Assembly: GCF_022539315.1 (NCBI RefSeq)
Contig: NC_066326.1
Location: 15,268,601 to 15,332,600, forward strand
Direction: 5' to 3'
From: Serinus canaria
Taxonomy: Eukaryota; Chordata; Aves; Passeriformes; Fringillidae
Length of the DNA: 64,000 nucleotides
Shown piece after piece: positions 36,151-48,993 of the stretch. A program made the translations under genes and the position numbers. How positions within the stretch are numbered: position 1 is the first letter of the stretch; every line of letters starts with the position of its first letter. The notes below the pieces were generated by a model. It saw only the letters and a program-made list of their open reading frames with translations, ran no database searches and had not been told where the DNA came from.

Positions 36151-39100
36151 GCCCATGGGTGCTGTGAAGTAGAATGGCTCATGGAATACATCCCTTTTGT
36201 AAAATATTCCTTTCTGGGAGCATGTTCAAGACTGTACAGAGAATAAAACAAAAGGCTCAAGGCACACTTTGTCCAAGCAGGGAGGTCAGAGAGAGTCCAG
36301 GATGAACTCAGAGTCAGCATCAGCATGCCCAGGAACTGGCAGTGACTCATGGGGAGGGAGAAGGAGGGCTCAAGGAACAGAATTAGATCAGCACAGTCCA
36401 ACATATGTCACAGCCCTCAGTCAGTTTATGGAGGCAAAGGTGATAAATTAATAAATTCAGATCACAGAATCACTTCCCAAAGAGCTGGAGACCAAGGGCT
36501 CAGACTTTAGGAACACAGAGTGGGGCTGGGTAATTTATGTACAGAACACCTAACTATACAAAGTACACTTTAAAGTTACTGGTAATCTCTTTCAACAGTG
36601 AGTGAGCAGCTGTAACATGCAACCATTTGGATTTGAAGAGTTTGTTCTAGAGAGTAAGGGAAGGAACACAACCATTTGCATAAGTGAGAACCATTGTTCA
36701 TAAAGGGGCTGCACACACACAAGAGCTGCTGCCACAGCTCCCCTGTCATTCACTGGGGCATTTATACCTGTAATAACCCCTGTGAGAGTCCTCCCTGACG
36801 CTTCCCCCTCACCACTGGGTATTGCCAATGAACAGGGCAATGTCACTGAGATGGAACTGCACTCCTTGATGGCACTGGGGCTTTTGTCAAGGTTTAAATA
36901 AACCCATGAGCTCCACTATTGTTCCTCCCAGCAAGTGTGCCAGTCTACAAAACAAAACAGCCACAAAGCCAAAGCAAAGCAAAGCTATTTTATCATCAGA
37001 AATCCTAAGAGCTTTCCATGTGGGATATTTCCACAGTCCTCCTGCAGCATTAGCAGAAAACAGCTCTGTTCTGCTGCTCCTCCCTACCATCACAAAGGCA
37101 CGCTTTTCACTATGATAAAAATAGTTGTAAAGAGCCAGGAAAAGCAAGGATACTTACAATGGAAATAAGTCACTTGGAGGTACTCAAGGTACCCAGCTAT
37201 GCTTGTAACAGATTGTCCTAAACCTTCATTAATCACAAACCACAACATTTTTACAAATATTTCTGACCTGGTCAGAAATAGGGAAACCCTGAAGGTTCTT
37301 TAAGGTCCAGTCCTCAAGATTTCCAGCCCAACTGCATACAGAGAAGCAGTTTAGATAAGTCACTCAGCATGAGTTTTCACATCTCAAACAACAAGCTTGA
37401 TAATCCAGAATCAGCCTAAAACTCAGTATTGCCAATTTTGAGAGTTGTCTGCAACTGTGTAATAAATACCTATAAAAATCAACAAGGCAAGAATCTCAGA
37501 TGAAGATCACAGAATATTTATGCCAGCTGGAAATAAGGGAAATTGTTTAGGCCAACTGCTGCATTTTGTTATTCTGATTTTTAGAGAAATAACATCCAGC
37601 ATGTATTGGAGCTTGTCAACAGCTGACACTTAACCATATTTATAAAGAAAATTCTATGATTCCTGAAAAAACAAAAACAAACAAAAAAAACCCTCCAAGT
37701 TGTTATTGCTTCCAAAACACGTTGGCCTTGAACTTTTTTTACAGTGCATCACAGATTTATTTGCAAGATTTAGCCAGTATTGAAAAATGCAGAAACTAAA
37801 TATGCAAACTGTCATCAGAATAAAAGTCACTTCTGCTCTGTTAGTCTTGGTGAGAAAAACAGCTTAGTGTCACTGAAGTATTGCAGTTAGAGCTTGAAGA
37901 GATACTTTCCCAAGGCTTTCAAGGCTTTCTTAAAACAATGAAGTAGTACTTGACAAAATTTCCTTTGGCCCCACAGAGTTGTAAAGGACAAGGACTTCTT
38001 TTTTTAAACATCATCATTAAACAAGCAAACTTATCCATTCTAAAAACAAGAAGAAATTCTTTATCTATTTTGGTTTATTTGGTGATAATCAGTTATATCT
38101 TGCCTATAGAAGGAAAAAATTATCATTGAAATCAACCTTATAACTGAAGAAAATGCAAGTAATCTGTTTCAGCACAGAGAAGGGCAGTTAATGCCTGCAC
38201 TGCTGCTCTGGAGCTTTGTGTTCTGCTTTCTCCTTTCCTCTCACCACCAACGTGCTGATAGAACAAACCAACCCCAGCTGCAGGGACAGAGGTCTCAGAG
38301 ATGCTTTCAGCATTTTCCTGAGTGCTGCTTTGCTCCTGCCCAGCTGCTGATGCAGTTCTGTGCCCCCAGTATGCAGGGCACGCTCTGAACGTGCCAGGCA
38401 GGCCTGGGGCACAGCAGCAGACAGGAGAACCATTTGCTCTTCCCTGCAATTCAGTTTGTGCCCTGAGCAAAAACAAAAGCATCAAAATGATTTTCTAAAT
38501 CCCAGTGATTTGGAGAAGTCTCTTGCTAGGGGCCAAATGCCTCCACTGGTCCATGCACACTTGCATTTCAGTGCTTTAAGATCCACACTTAACAAGCACA
38601 CCTGGGTTGGTTTTTTGGTTTTTTTTCTTGAAAGGAGGGATTTAGCTGCCCCTTCATTTTAGGTACCAGAGGCTGCTGGATGTTATATTTTCAGTTATGC
38701 TTCCCAACTCCCATCCAGTTATCACAAAGAGCTATTTCCCCTCAGCAGGATCTGTTACCAACACATCTTTCCCAACTGACTCTTCTGGCTTTGAATTAAC
38801 ACAGTTATGTGTCCAGGTCTCTCCAGGGAAAAAGGTTTTCTTATCTTAGAAAGTCAAAAGCAAGATCTGGGGTGGGGCAAGACTACTAAAAAATGAAAGG
38901 CTTCTCAGGGTCCTGGATTACATGAAAAAAAGTAAGGGCTCTTTTCCTGAAGGGTTTTTCTCAGCAATATGAGGAGGCTTTGTCATCTTTTAATCTTCCT
39001 TAGTGGGATAAAGATGCAAGTGAAAACCATAAACTCCTCAAAAAGCCCAACCTGTTACTTGCTAACAACCTCCACTTATGGAAATATGGGCTTTTACTAG

Positions 39101-40089
39101 CAGAAAAGAAATCTGTGTGGAATATTGGTGAAATACACAAATATGGATCCCATTTGAGAGATTTGGAGCCAAAGGCAGAGTTCAGCATCATGGCCAGAGA
39201 GAGAGACCACGAGCAGAACCCCAGTACCCAGACAGGTGGGGTGGTGGGAGCCCATGGAAAAACAGCTCTCACCATCCAGAGGGGTCACTGACCCATTCTG
39301 GATCAGCTGCTGTTGATTCCACATGAAGTAGCCCAAACCTAAAACCATCACAATATGACCTGTGCTGTGATTTTGATAACAACACAAAATTAACTAAGAG
39401 CTCATCATTAACAATCTTGGCAAGGGCATGAAAAAGCTGTTAAAGCAGAGGCAATCACCTTTTTAAGGATATAACATGATCTAACATCCATGACTTGGCA
39501 CCTTCTTTTGTTAAGTGGTTCTTCCTGCAATTAGTGTCAGCACTCCCAGAAGTCAAAGATGAAAATGCTTCTCCACAAACAGGACTCTCAGTATTAAAAA
39601 GAAATTGTATTTAATGAATGTCTAAAAAGCAGAACCTTGAATGAAATAGAAGAAAATGCACCTCAAAACCAAACCTAATTTGTAGGACACATCAGTTAGT
39701 GGATGTTTACTGGCCTCATTTGAAAGCTCCTCCTATGTCTCCCCACAGAAGTAAGATGTGGAGAGGGAGTTCAAATTTCCACCTTTTTACTTTGCTAAAC
39801 AGAGCTGAATGTCTCATTTTTAAAAGAATGAAGCAGAAAGGAGGCATTGCCTCTTCTACATTCCAAAACCTATTCTCTCTCAAATATCTTTGGCTATTAG
39901 GAAGCAAATTTAGCTACTGATCTAATTTGTTTCAACTTATGAGTACTAATACCCAAGCAAACATATGGTTAAGAATATCTAATGAGAGTTTAGTTACTGA
40001 TTTGTAAATGAAAAGTGCAAATGTGGCAGTTGCCATAGATCCTTGTAGTTCCTTGCTGGCACTGAGCCCAGCTAGACTTAAAAATATGC
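36151..40089. other. Unique sequence, no gene called
   Basis: Contains a small (AAAGC)3 repeat at 36971-36985, an A-rich stretch at 37666-37690 and a T/G-rich tract near 38605-38630. Around 37500-37565 there is faint similarity to the 3' tail of an old CR1, too weak to call. Open frames up to 115 codons occur on both strands near 38138-38485 without a recognisable product. Confidence 0.45.
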
Positions 40090-40345
40090 AACATATTGAT
40101 GAGAGAAAAGGAGAAAAAATTTAATATTATGTGTAAAAACTTGCTGCGAAAATACAATTCTGCATATGGATCTTAATGTAAAACGTACGAGGAAGACAAA
40201 ATAATTCTGAATGCATTTATGTATGCTTTGTGCTGATGGGATTAATGCAAATATTACAGTCACACCATCAATTCACAATGAAGTGAATGCCTTCAGGCAA
40301 TTCAGATTTCTGTCCTTGGTAACTGTGAACAGAACCGTGTTCTGT
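40090..40345. promoter_or_regulatory. Candidate conserved non-coding element with octamer motif
   Basis: AT-rich complex sequence with an ATGCAAAT octamer (POU-domain site) at 40245-40252, just after ATTA, several further ATTA/TAAT cores, and CpGs kept in an AT-rich context (AACGTACGAG near 40182). No repeat and no convincing open frame. The motif grouping fits a developmental enhancer, but this rests on sequence texture only. Confidence 0.25.
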
Positions 40346-42689
40346 TCTACATTTGTCAGCAAATGAAACAGTGAGGAATAATCTCCTCACTTGTCCCTAC
40401 CTCTTCATGACAATTCTGCCTTGGAACCAGGAAGGTCCTTCAGTGAAAAAGGAGCCAGAGAGAAGACACAGCAGGTTCTTGTTTCTGGAAAACAGAGGGA
40501 AAGCAAGGAGACTGAAAGGGCTGCTAATAAAACCTGGCACTCCTAGAAGTTAAACCTGCTGCATTCATAATTTATGACAAACTCCTGCACTCCCCTCCTC
40601 CCTCAATCATCACACCCATTTCTGTAAACTCTTGCCTCATTTTCTTTCCTAACCCTTGTCTGGGAAGCAACAGAAGCCCTGAGAACATGAATGAGCTGCT
40701 TCTGAAAGAGGTTAATTGTCAGTTCCCATCACAAAGCAGGAAAGAAAAACCCTTAGAAAAGACATTTGAGGCTGGAGAGTCCTTTGGGTGACCTGCCCAG
40801 GGTGCCACTGTCCATGAGGTGCCACTGTGCCTGTGGCACAATCTGCCCCTCCCAAGACTGGGCTTGTGGCTGCTGTCCCTTGTAGCAGTCCTGAGAGGAA
40901 CGTCCCAGCTCTGATTATTCCCTGGAGGGCAGCTGCAAAGCTGCCTCGGGCTCACACTTTATTCTCCTCTTTGCCAGGGAGCAGCCCAGTGGGAGCTTCT
41001 CTGCACTGAGCAAGCACTGTCCCCTCAAGCCCTGATGTCAACTCCTACCCTGCTCCTTGGACAGGCAGAGCTTTTCTCTACCACAGGCTACCTCAAAGTA
41101 ATTAAAAAAAACCAAACAAAACATGTATCAGAAAATAAAACACAGACTTAAACATTTAAACAAGCAAGTGCTGCAAAACACTGCACAGACAGCATCAGCA
41201 CTTGGTGTTTGTCTTGCACAGTCACACAGTGTGTACTTTCCACCTTACAGTGGATAACAAAGCCAGTTTTCCTACAGACTTTCATCACTTGAGACTTCAT
41301 TCCCTTTTACAACACTGTATGAATGAGACTGATGTTATTTCCCACAAATGAAAACTGAACCAGACAGCACTGACAGCTGTTTTGGCAGACCCCACGTCAT
41401 CACAGGAGGGAGACTCTGTCACTGGAATTGCCATTTCAGTTTGTCATCTGGATTTCCACTTTCTCTCATGTTTTCAGTCACAGCCAGCACTCAGCATCCT
41501 GCAAGGCACAGCCAGGCAAAACACAGCCACCTGCAAAGCCCCTGCTTTGTGCCTTGGCCAGAGACAGCCAGGAGTTCTGTAGGATCAGAAGGGATAAAAC
41601 CCAGCTTTTCAGAACAGCCTTTAATTTCTCTAAGTCCCTGAGCAGTTTTCAAGGGCCCCTCTCAGACACCACACACTGTCCCAGGCTCTGAAGGCAGCCC
41701 AAGCTGGTGCAGAAATCCCTCAGGATGGATTCCACCCAGCACTTCCAGAGCCTGGAGCTGCAGATGCAAGGGATCCCTCTGAGAGCAGTCACCATCACAC
41801 CCTGGCAGTAATCTGTCTGTGAAAGTGGAGGTTTACATTTTGGTAACCTGTGGTTGGATTTACAAAATTACACAAAAAAACCACTAATCTGCAGAAAACA
41901 AAGTTCCTCTTGAGCAGATTTCATGTCCCCACTTTAGATATCTTAGCACCTCAAATTAAACATCGAGGAAGCTTTAAAGGAGAGGGGAAAAAAAGGTATT
42001 CTTGCCATTTATCATTCCCAGAAATTTCAACCACTTCAAATGTTTTTTTTTCCATTTTCACTAATCTCCAAATCTATAATAGATTAAAAAAAAAAAAACA
42101 AAACACCACCACACTTGGCACACAAAATATAGCATTTACCTTGAGCCCAAGTTACTAAATTGGCAAAGCTATAAGCACTTGAATTTAGGAATTTTTCAAT
42201 AGAAAACTTCAGAAAACCTCAGCTGGCCACATTCCTATTTATAGTGTGCACATTGAGGGCATAACCTCAAGGAGTTAATACAATACCAGAGAGAACATAA
42301 AGACATCACACTGAAATATAAAAATCATTGACGAGTAGGAAAAAAACCAACAACCCACTATTTTTAAAAAATATTAAATTTTAAAAGAAGTGTATTATTG
42401 CAAGAACATTTTCTGTGAGTGATCTGAGACTGAATCCTGCTCCAAGCACCCCTTACCCACACCCATGTCCCTCGAGGAGAGCAGGGCTGGCACAGGGGTG
42501 TCTGTGCTTCATTCGTCCCTGGCAGCCCTGCCCAGACACAGAGTGAGTGATGGCCACAGGGGCACAAAGCCTCAGCCACACACAGGGCAGCAGCTCAGAG
42601 TCCTGCAGAGCTGCTCCTGGGAAAAGCCCTCAGGTGAAACAGAATCTTCCACTGTCTCAGCCATGACTGGAAAGAGTTATAAAGCAATT
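40346..42689. other. Unique sequence, no gene called
   Basis: Mixed sequence. GC-richer patches near 40720-41050 and 41340-41790 carry overlapping open frames on both strands or in several frames (up to 97 codons), and none is recognisable. A-runs occur near 41101-41110 and 42086-42098. Confidence 0.5.
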
Positions 42690-43040
42690 CAGATTTTTAT
42701 GTGTTTATAGGTATTTAGAAAAATGTTTATATACTCTAATTAAGTTTCTATAGTCCCTTTTAGTTCCTTCCATAGGATTTCTTGTCATCCCTGAATGGTT
42801 ACACAGCCATTATTAAAGCTGATTACACACCAAACAAAGCAGCTGAGCCTAGTTATAAACCCTTTACAAGGAGCCATGATCTAATACAGGATCTACGTGG
42901 CTCATTAAGAATCTGAGGAATTACCCTGAAGAAATGTGCCTCTTTTATAGAATATTATTTGTGTAAAAAGCACTTTTATTGAGTTCTTAAATTACACTGC
43001 TGTATAAACTGCCAATCAAAACTGCCTATAAAGAACAAAC
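42690..43040. promoter_or_regulatory. Candidate conserved non-coding element
   Basis: AT-rich, non-repetitive sequence dense in homeodomain-like cores (CTAATTAAG, CATTATTAAAG, CTCATTAAG) with one CpG (TACGTGG). No open frame crosses it. It lies about 300 bp upstream of the LTR copy at 43337. Judgement from texture only. Confidence 0.22.
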
Positions 43041-43336
43041 CAATGAGTCTGGTGAACAGGCACAAATGAGGAAGACAAGGGCTGAGAAATCAAATTAGTT
43101 ACCACCATGCAACAGCATCTCAGGCAAAAGATACATTTTCTAGAGGCAATAACATTTATTACATCTATCAGTTCAAGTCTATTGCTACCCGAGGATCAAC
43201 GAGTTCATTCAAAGTTGAAAGAACTTTAGAGGATACTTTTATGAGCATGCTTTTGCCCAGGCAAAATGGGAAATGAAGCTCAATGTCAAATGAAGTCAGA
43301 ACCCACCTTCCTTCCCATCATGGGTGTCACAGCACG
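43041..43336. other. Left flank of second LTR
   Basis: AT-rich sequence. Its last 12 bases (43325-43336) begin with TGTCACAG, repeating the first bases of the LTR itself, so the LTR terminus is duplicated in tandem here. Confidence 0.6.
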
Positions 43337-43636
43337 TGTCACAGTTGAGATGGCCACCATACACAGAGTAACACCATCAAATTTCAGAAGGCTTCAGGCA
43401 CCTGCCCCTGCAGAGGAACATCCTGCCACTTCAGAAGGCTGCAAGGGACTGCTGCTTCTTCAGCCCAACCTTTTATCCCCTCCTGTTGATGCATTGCACC
43501 TGTGTGCCCTCTGCTCCCTTTGGTGGTTGCTCAGTGCCCCTGGGCACTCCATGGCTCATTGCTGCTCACAGCTGTGCCCACTGGGGATGAGGCTGGGCCA
43601 GCCCCACTCCCCATTACCACAAACTGTGCACCTACA
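43337..43636 (-). mobile_element. Second solo LTR copy, ERVK-like, shorter form
   Basis: A 300-bp copy of the element at 5332-5685, in the same orientation, beginning TGTCACAG and ending CCTACA on the plus strand. The segment 43464-43564 is identical to 5504-5604 over 101 bp, including the minus-strand TATA-like ATAAAA (complement at 43471-43476). It has two AGAAGGCT cores (43386 and 43433) where the first copy has three, and lacks 9 bp near 43560; together these explain most of the 54-bp length difference. No internal retroviral sequence adjoins. The six bases on either side (43331-43336, 43637-43642) do not match, so no target-site duplication is visible. The 134-codon frame across it shares a peptide with the frame across the first LTR only because the DNA is shared. 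Confidence 0.8.
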
Positions 43637-44182
43637 CACCTGGTGTCTTAGGGCAGGGCAACTGATGTAGCTGCTCATTTCACCCAAGGAGAAATAACTT
43701 TTGACAAGACTGAGTTTTGCATTTGTTGGCCTCCTGCTTCTAGAAAAGGAATCAGCTTCAAAAGCCCAGCAGCCAAGTACCACATGCACACACAGGATCT
43801 CAGATTATTCACTCCTAGTGAATTCATGCTGCTTCTTGCTCTGGGCAGGTCAGCACCCCTCACACAACCTAACCCACTCCACCACATCCAATCTCATTCT
43901 GCCAACTCACATACTGGCAGGTGGAGCTCCCTTTTCTGGCAGCAGTGACACTTGCCACCTGGGACATTCCCCTCCTCTCCCAGCAGGTCTCTCAGTGCCA
44001 CCTGCGACCTCAAGGCTCCCTGAGCTGATCAGTTCCTGGCCAGGTTTACAGCAGCAGAGTGACCCAATGTTTCCATCAGAGCCATGATCCAGGACTGCAG
44101 GGTGATCAGCAGGAGCAGCAGAGGAGACACACAAACATTACAAACGTTCAGCTGCTGCACTAACAGCTTTGGGTTTTGTCAC
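43637..44182. other. Unique sequence, no gene called
   Basis: Slightly GC-rich sequence. A 128-codon plus-strand frame (43701-44087) is opposed by several minus-strand frames in the same place and shows no domain. Confidence 0.5.
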
Positions 44183-44413
44183 AGGGGTTAGGTTGGGTAT
44201 TGAAGGAGGGTTTTCACCCAGAGGGTGGCTGGGCACTGGAACAGGCTCCCCAGGGCAGTGGCTACAGCAGAAGCCTGACAGAGCTCAAGAAGAGTTTGGA
44301 CAGCACTCTCAGGGACATGCTGGGATTCCTGGGGTTCTCCTGAGCAGGATCAGGAACTGGACTTGGATGATCCTTATGGGTCCCTTCCAACTCAGAATAT
44401 TCTAGGATTCTCT
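44183..44413 (+). mobile_element. CR1 LINE, 3' end fragment
   Basis: About 230 bp matching the well-known bird CR1 3' terminal region in order: GGGTATT near the start, then TTCACCCAGAGGGTGG, the GGCACTGGAACAGGCT segment, CCTGACAGAGCTCAAG, GATGATCCTTATGGGTCCC and TTCCAACTCAGAATATTCTA, ending in the degenerate ATTCTRGGATTCT tail repeat that CR1 uses instead of poly(A). The element is 5'-truncated, as most CR1 copies are; a full element is about 4.5 kb and encodes two proteins, of which only the extreme 3' part and untranslated region can be represented here. It is not coding. This is the best single marker that the DNA is avian. Recognition is from memory of the family consensus. Confidence 0.92.
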
Positions 44414-47400
44414 CTTCATTACCATTGCCAACCAGAAAGCCTAGTGCTTCATTTAACACAGACAGGCCTTTCAACAGCAACCAATATTACATGCCATAGT
44501 TAACATTTCTACTGCTCATATTAAAAAATCCTCTATGTGTTTAGCATATTAATGTCAAGGCATAACATTTTCAAAATAATCTCAAACTATCTTGACATAA
44601 GCAACTAACTAAGAGTAAACCCACAATCATCATAAACCATTTAACAACCTCTCAACAATGTACTAGGCACCCCCAGGCTTACACCTACAACACATGTGGG
44701 ATTTTTAATTAAGAAAAAAAGTACTCTGACTGAATGTATTATAATCAGGTCATGGATCTTTGGGGCATGAAATAATGCCTTAAAGAAAAAGTAGATACCC
44801 ATGTATTTGAGCCTCTGCCCTAAACCCACACCTGTTCCTACAGAATATGATCTAGCTGAGTTGTTGCAAACCAGATTTTCTCTTCTGACCAAATTTTTAA
44901 GCTTGTGTGAGATACTTATGACATGGTTTGTTTATGAACGCCATGAAATCAGGTAACTCTGTCTTGTGTTACAACTAATTGACTTCATTATTACATCTAT
45001 CACTTTCGGTGAAGGACATTATTTGAAAGTTTAAAGAGCAAGGTATTCTTTTGCCTAGATAATGTATTAGACTGCAACTGTAAACTTTTGCAGACCCTCA
45101 TACTGGAAATTTTACAGAATTCTTGCCAATATTTTACACTGCACAGAAAAACTCTGCCTGGAGCTCCAAAGGCTGCACAGCTCAGTATTCATGCACTCAG
45201 TGTTTCTTCTTCGTATTCCTGAACAAATGTGGCATTAGCTACCCAAGAGATCTGCTGGGTAGGTACATTTTTTAGAAAAAATAGGTTAAAAATGCTGCTG
45301 TTCAGGGGCAGCTGCACTGTACAGAATGTCATCCCAGCAATGGATTTAAAAATGATGTGTGACTGCAAACTTGAGAAGCCTATAAAAAGCCCTCCCCAAG
45401 CACTTCTAGCAAACCTTCCCTTTTTTGGAACACTACATGCTAAAGAAGAAAATAAGGTCATGACCAGAGATGTCAAGTTAATGGCCTTCCTTATCTGAAA
45501 CTGCTCTTCATTGCTGTTGGCCTTCAAGAGGCAGCTCACAGCTCTCTCCTCTAAGGCCACCTCTCTTCACTGAGCTCGTGCAGATACACCACACAGCAGA
45601 AATGGCTGGTGACAACCTCTGCAGTCACATAAGCAGATTAAATGCCTTTTAGCAATGCCCCATAATACTACTCTGCCCATGCCCAAGCTTTGTCTCTTCC
45701 AGCCATTCTCTTGTCTTCATTTCAACCTTCTGTCTCTGACTGTTTCTGGGTTAGGGCTCACTCTTGCTGAAACCTGAAGTAAAGTGAAATATATCAGTAG
45801 GTCCTGTCCATACCTTTTTCATAATATTGCAAAGCTCCCACACCTTATCGCTGACTTCTCATGGGCAGCTCCTCACAGCACTGACTCCTCCTTCTTCACA
45901 GCCTCCATCTCTCTTCACAGCACAGCCAACAAACCCCAACTCTCCTCTCAACTAGCTAACCCACTCTTTTGCAGCACTCTTCTTATTGGACACAGCTGTG
46001 ACCTATTAAGGGCAGGCCTGTTCCTAATCTTTGGTGGTTAGTACAGCTGCAACTCCTCAGGTGTGTGACTACCTTCTGCACTATTTTCTTACTTTCTGTC
46101 CCTCCACACATACCCCCAAGTTTTTATTGTTTTCCTTACACCTTTCCCACCAATCTTTGAGCATGAATGTGTTCCCAGTGGCACTGACAGCAGCACCAAG
46201 CTCTTCCCAACTCGTGATTGAAGCAGGAGGAGCAGAGTCAGCTGCACAGGGGCCAACTCCCTGTTGAGGTTCCCTATTTTCTGGTTAGGGCACAGCAGCA
46301 AGGAAAAACCTGACACATGTCCCTAAAACATCTGTTTCTTGCAGTCATAAACATGCTCAGTATTGTGTGGAGGAGGGCCTTGGTTTTATTACGCTTTTTA
46401 ATCATTCTCTACAGTGGGATCAAATTATTTCCTAGGACCTGTCAAATCACTGAAGATCCAAAAGAGGATGTAGAACATGAAGATGTTCCATGTTCTTTTG
46501 AAGTTACTATTTCCTCTCTGTCAAATCCTCCTCATGAGAGGAGGTAGGAGGAGAAGTGTCCAGGAGCTCAGGGCACATTCCAGTGGGAGACAAAGGCATT
46601 CATGGCAGGAGCTGTGAGTGAAAGGGACAGAACAAACAAAGTCTTCTCCTGGGTTTCACAGAAGCTACTGACATCAGGGGTTTATTATCAATTCTCTTTT
46701 CCTAAAAATAGACCAGTGTAAAATAACAGGTTTTGGTACTACAGCTAACAATAAATAAAAACATTTCACAGACTGTGCTTTATTACTGAGAGATTACTCG
46801 GTTTTTAGATTTCAAATTTAATCTTTTCCAGAGGAGTTAAATAGAGCAGAGAAGAGAGGTCCATAGAATTTTCACTAGACAAGCTAAACAAGTTTCTTTT
46901 GGATAGAATAATTTTCACCAGACCAGGTTAGCACAAAGGTATAGGTGCTATTGTTTATGTCTAGAGTGCCAGGCCCTGCAATGATATTCACATTCTTAAC
47001 TGAGCACTCCTAAAAAATCCACAGCTCACACCTATAGAGTAACTCATGCATGTTTCCATGGATACAACTATATTCAACCATGGCATATATATTGTGTGTG
47101 ACATATATATTGTATGATTGCCCCTCATATGTAGACAATCTTCTACTAAACACAGAAACTTAGGCCAACTTTGCTGCTCCCCCAAAATCAATCATGATCA
47201 AAAATGCAATTAGAATTATCTCTTTCTCCTTTTAGGGGTTGCCATTTTTCACATTAAAGAATAGCTATTCCTCTGGGGTATTCAATATGGACCTGAAAGG
47301 GAAGAATCCAGTCTCCTGAAAAAGCTAATTTTGTCTGTTTCTAGTCGTCCTTACAGGTCCAAAGTACTACCTGGAATATTAGATGTATATCTACAGTTCA

Positions 47401-48916
47401 TTTCTGGACTTAGTGAGATTCACTCAGCTACTTTTTATCCTCTTACCATACAATCACTGGCTAAGTAAGATGGATTTGCACTGCTTTTAATAAAATCAGT
47501 TCAACATTGCACACCATGAAGCTGAAGCCTAAAGCTGCAGAGAACAAACTGGCCTCCATGGTGTTTTTGTTTTAACAATTCAGAACTTGTTGCCATCCAA
47601 CTCTACTGCAAACAAAGTTTTCAAGCAGCATATGACCAATAACATTTCCAAGAGAAACATTACTTCCATGACACAAGTACTTATCTCACACTTCTGTAAA
47701 GATTCAGCACCTGAGAAATCCCCACATACAAATTCCCTCTGGTTTACTTATAAGGAATGGGAATTATAATCAGATCCACAAGTTACTTCTATTGCTACTA
47801 CTCATAACTAAACACCTTTTCAGTAGTTTCAATAATACCTAGCACTGGGGAAGAAGCACTTAACTATTACAGAGAAAACATTCTGTATGTGCACAAGTGG
47901 CCAATCTCTTCAGTGCCTGTGCCAGCCATGATCTCTGTGTCTGAGGAAATCCTCCTGAGTCTGTGACCCAACCTCCTCAGAAGTCCTGAAGGAAAAGTTG
48001 GTGCTGCTCCACGTTTGTGACTATAAACTTTTGTCACAGCACATTCAAATGGTAATAACTTTGGAAGGTATTTTAAAGGTCTGGGATTCAAAGTTTAACC
48101 AGCAGAGAGTTCAAATCCCAAGGAAAGTATCAATTTCCAGAATAAGCTGCTCATTGGAAACTCTCCTGATGTACTTATCCTTCAACTGCTCTAATATATG
48201 AGTCCCATGGCAGAGAGTCTTTACTAAAACCAGAGATATTTACAGTGCTGTCAGTATTACAATTTTAAAAAGCAATTATCAAAATGAGACCGATTAAAGG
48301 AACAGTTTTTCTAAAGCTCTAGATGTGCTGAAATAAACCAGCATCCACTCAATTTTCAGACTTTGAATTACCAAGAAACAGGAGATCCTTGGTGATTCAA
48401 GTCCTGGAAGTGTCAAAGCCAGAACAGCCTCTGGAAATGAAGAAGCAGCAGACTGGGAGCACTGTAAGGGAAGATGCCCTCATATTCCATGTATTAGAGT
48501 CAGAGGTCAACAGCCCAATATAATCAGAATTCTCAATAAAACTGGCAAACTTATCAACAGAGATGTTACCTCTGTGGAATTGGATTTAATGAAAAAAAAA
48601 GTTTATTTTTGTTAAGAAAAAGGTTTGCCATATTTTCTCAATGGCAGCAAAACATTACATGAAGATAATTGAAAGTTCAGCTCTAGTTCTGCTTTTTTTC
48701 AGAGAGGTATTAAAACCTTTCTTTCCCCCATGCACTTTAAGGGCACAGAAAAGGCACAGAGATTTTAATTTAAGGAAAGAGAGATTCAACTAGAATAGTG
48801 GTTTTTAAAAGAAGTTCCATTTTTCTTCAGTATTTTTAAATCTTTCATGTGTCTATGGTAAAACACCATCTTGTTCATCACTTCACCATGCACCAGAAGC
48901 TGTGGTTCCCCACAAA
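44414..48916. other. Unique sequence, no gene called
   Basis: AT-rich sequence. Open frames overlap on both strands at 45189-45560 (123 and 89 codons) without a recognisable domain. At 47084-47119 two diverged 18-bp units starting CATATATATTGT lie in tandem. No other repeat is recognised. Confidence 0.5.
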
Positions 48917-48993
48917 CTTAACAAAAACTTTTTTTTTTTCTTTTTTTTTCAGAAATCTGAGCATTATTACCACTTCCTGAACAACCTTTCCTG
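48917..48993 (+). other. Strong 3' splice-site-like signal, isolated
   Basis: A branch-point-like ACTTAAC (about 48916-48922) is followed by a nearly pure pyrimidine tract (48929-48950) and AG at 48951-48952, a textbook acceptor layout. The sequence after it is open in one frame for only 13 codons before TGA near 48993, so any exon would have to be terminal or non-coding. No partner donor is identified. Poly(T) slippage next to an AG gives the same picture by chance. Confidence 0.25.

Noticed and set aside
35901..36404. 167-codon minus-strand open frame
   Set aside because: No domain; includes a purine simple repeat that lowers stop frequency.
37500..37565. Faint similarity to an old CR1 3' tail
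   Set aside because: Only a few short words match; below what I can support.
45189..45560. 123-codon minus-strand frame with hydrophobic stretches
   Set aside because: Hydrophobic runs come from T-rich codons; an opposing frame is also open and no family is recognised.
47084..47119. Repeated CATATATATTGT units as a regulatory array
   Set aside because: Only two diverged AT-rich units; better explained as slippage.
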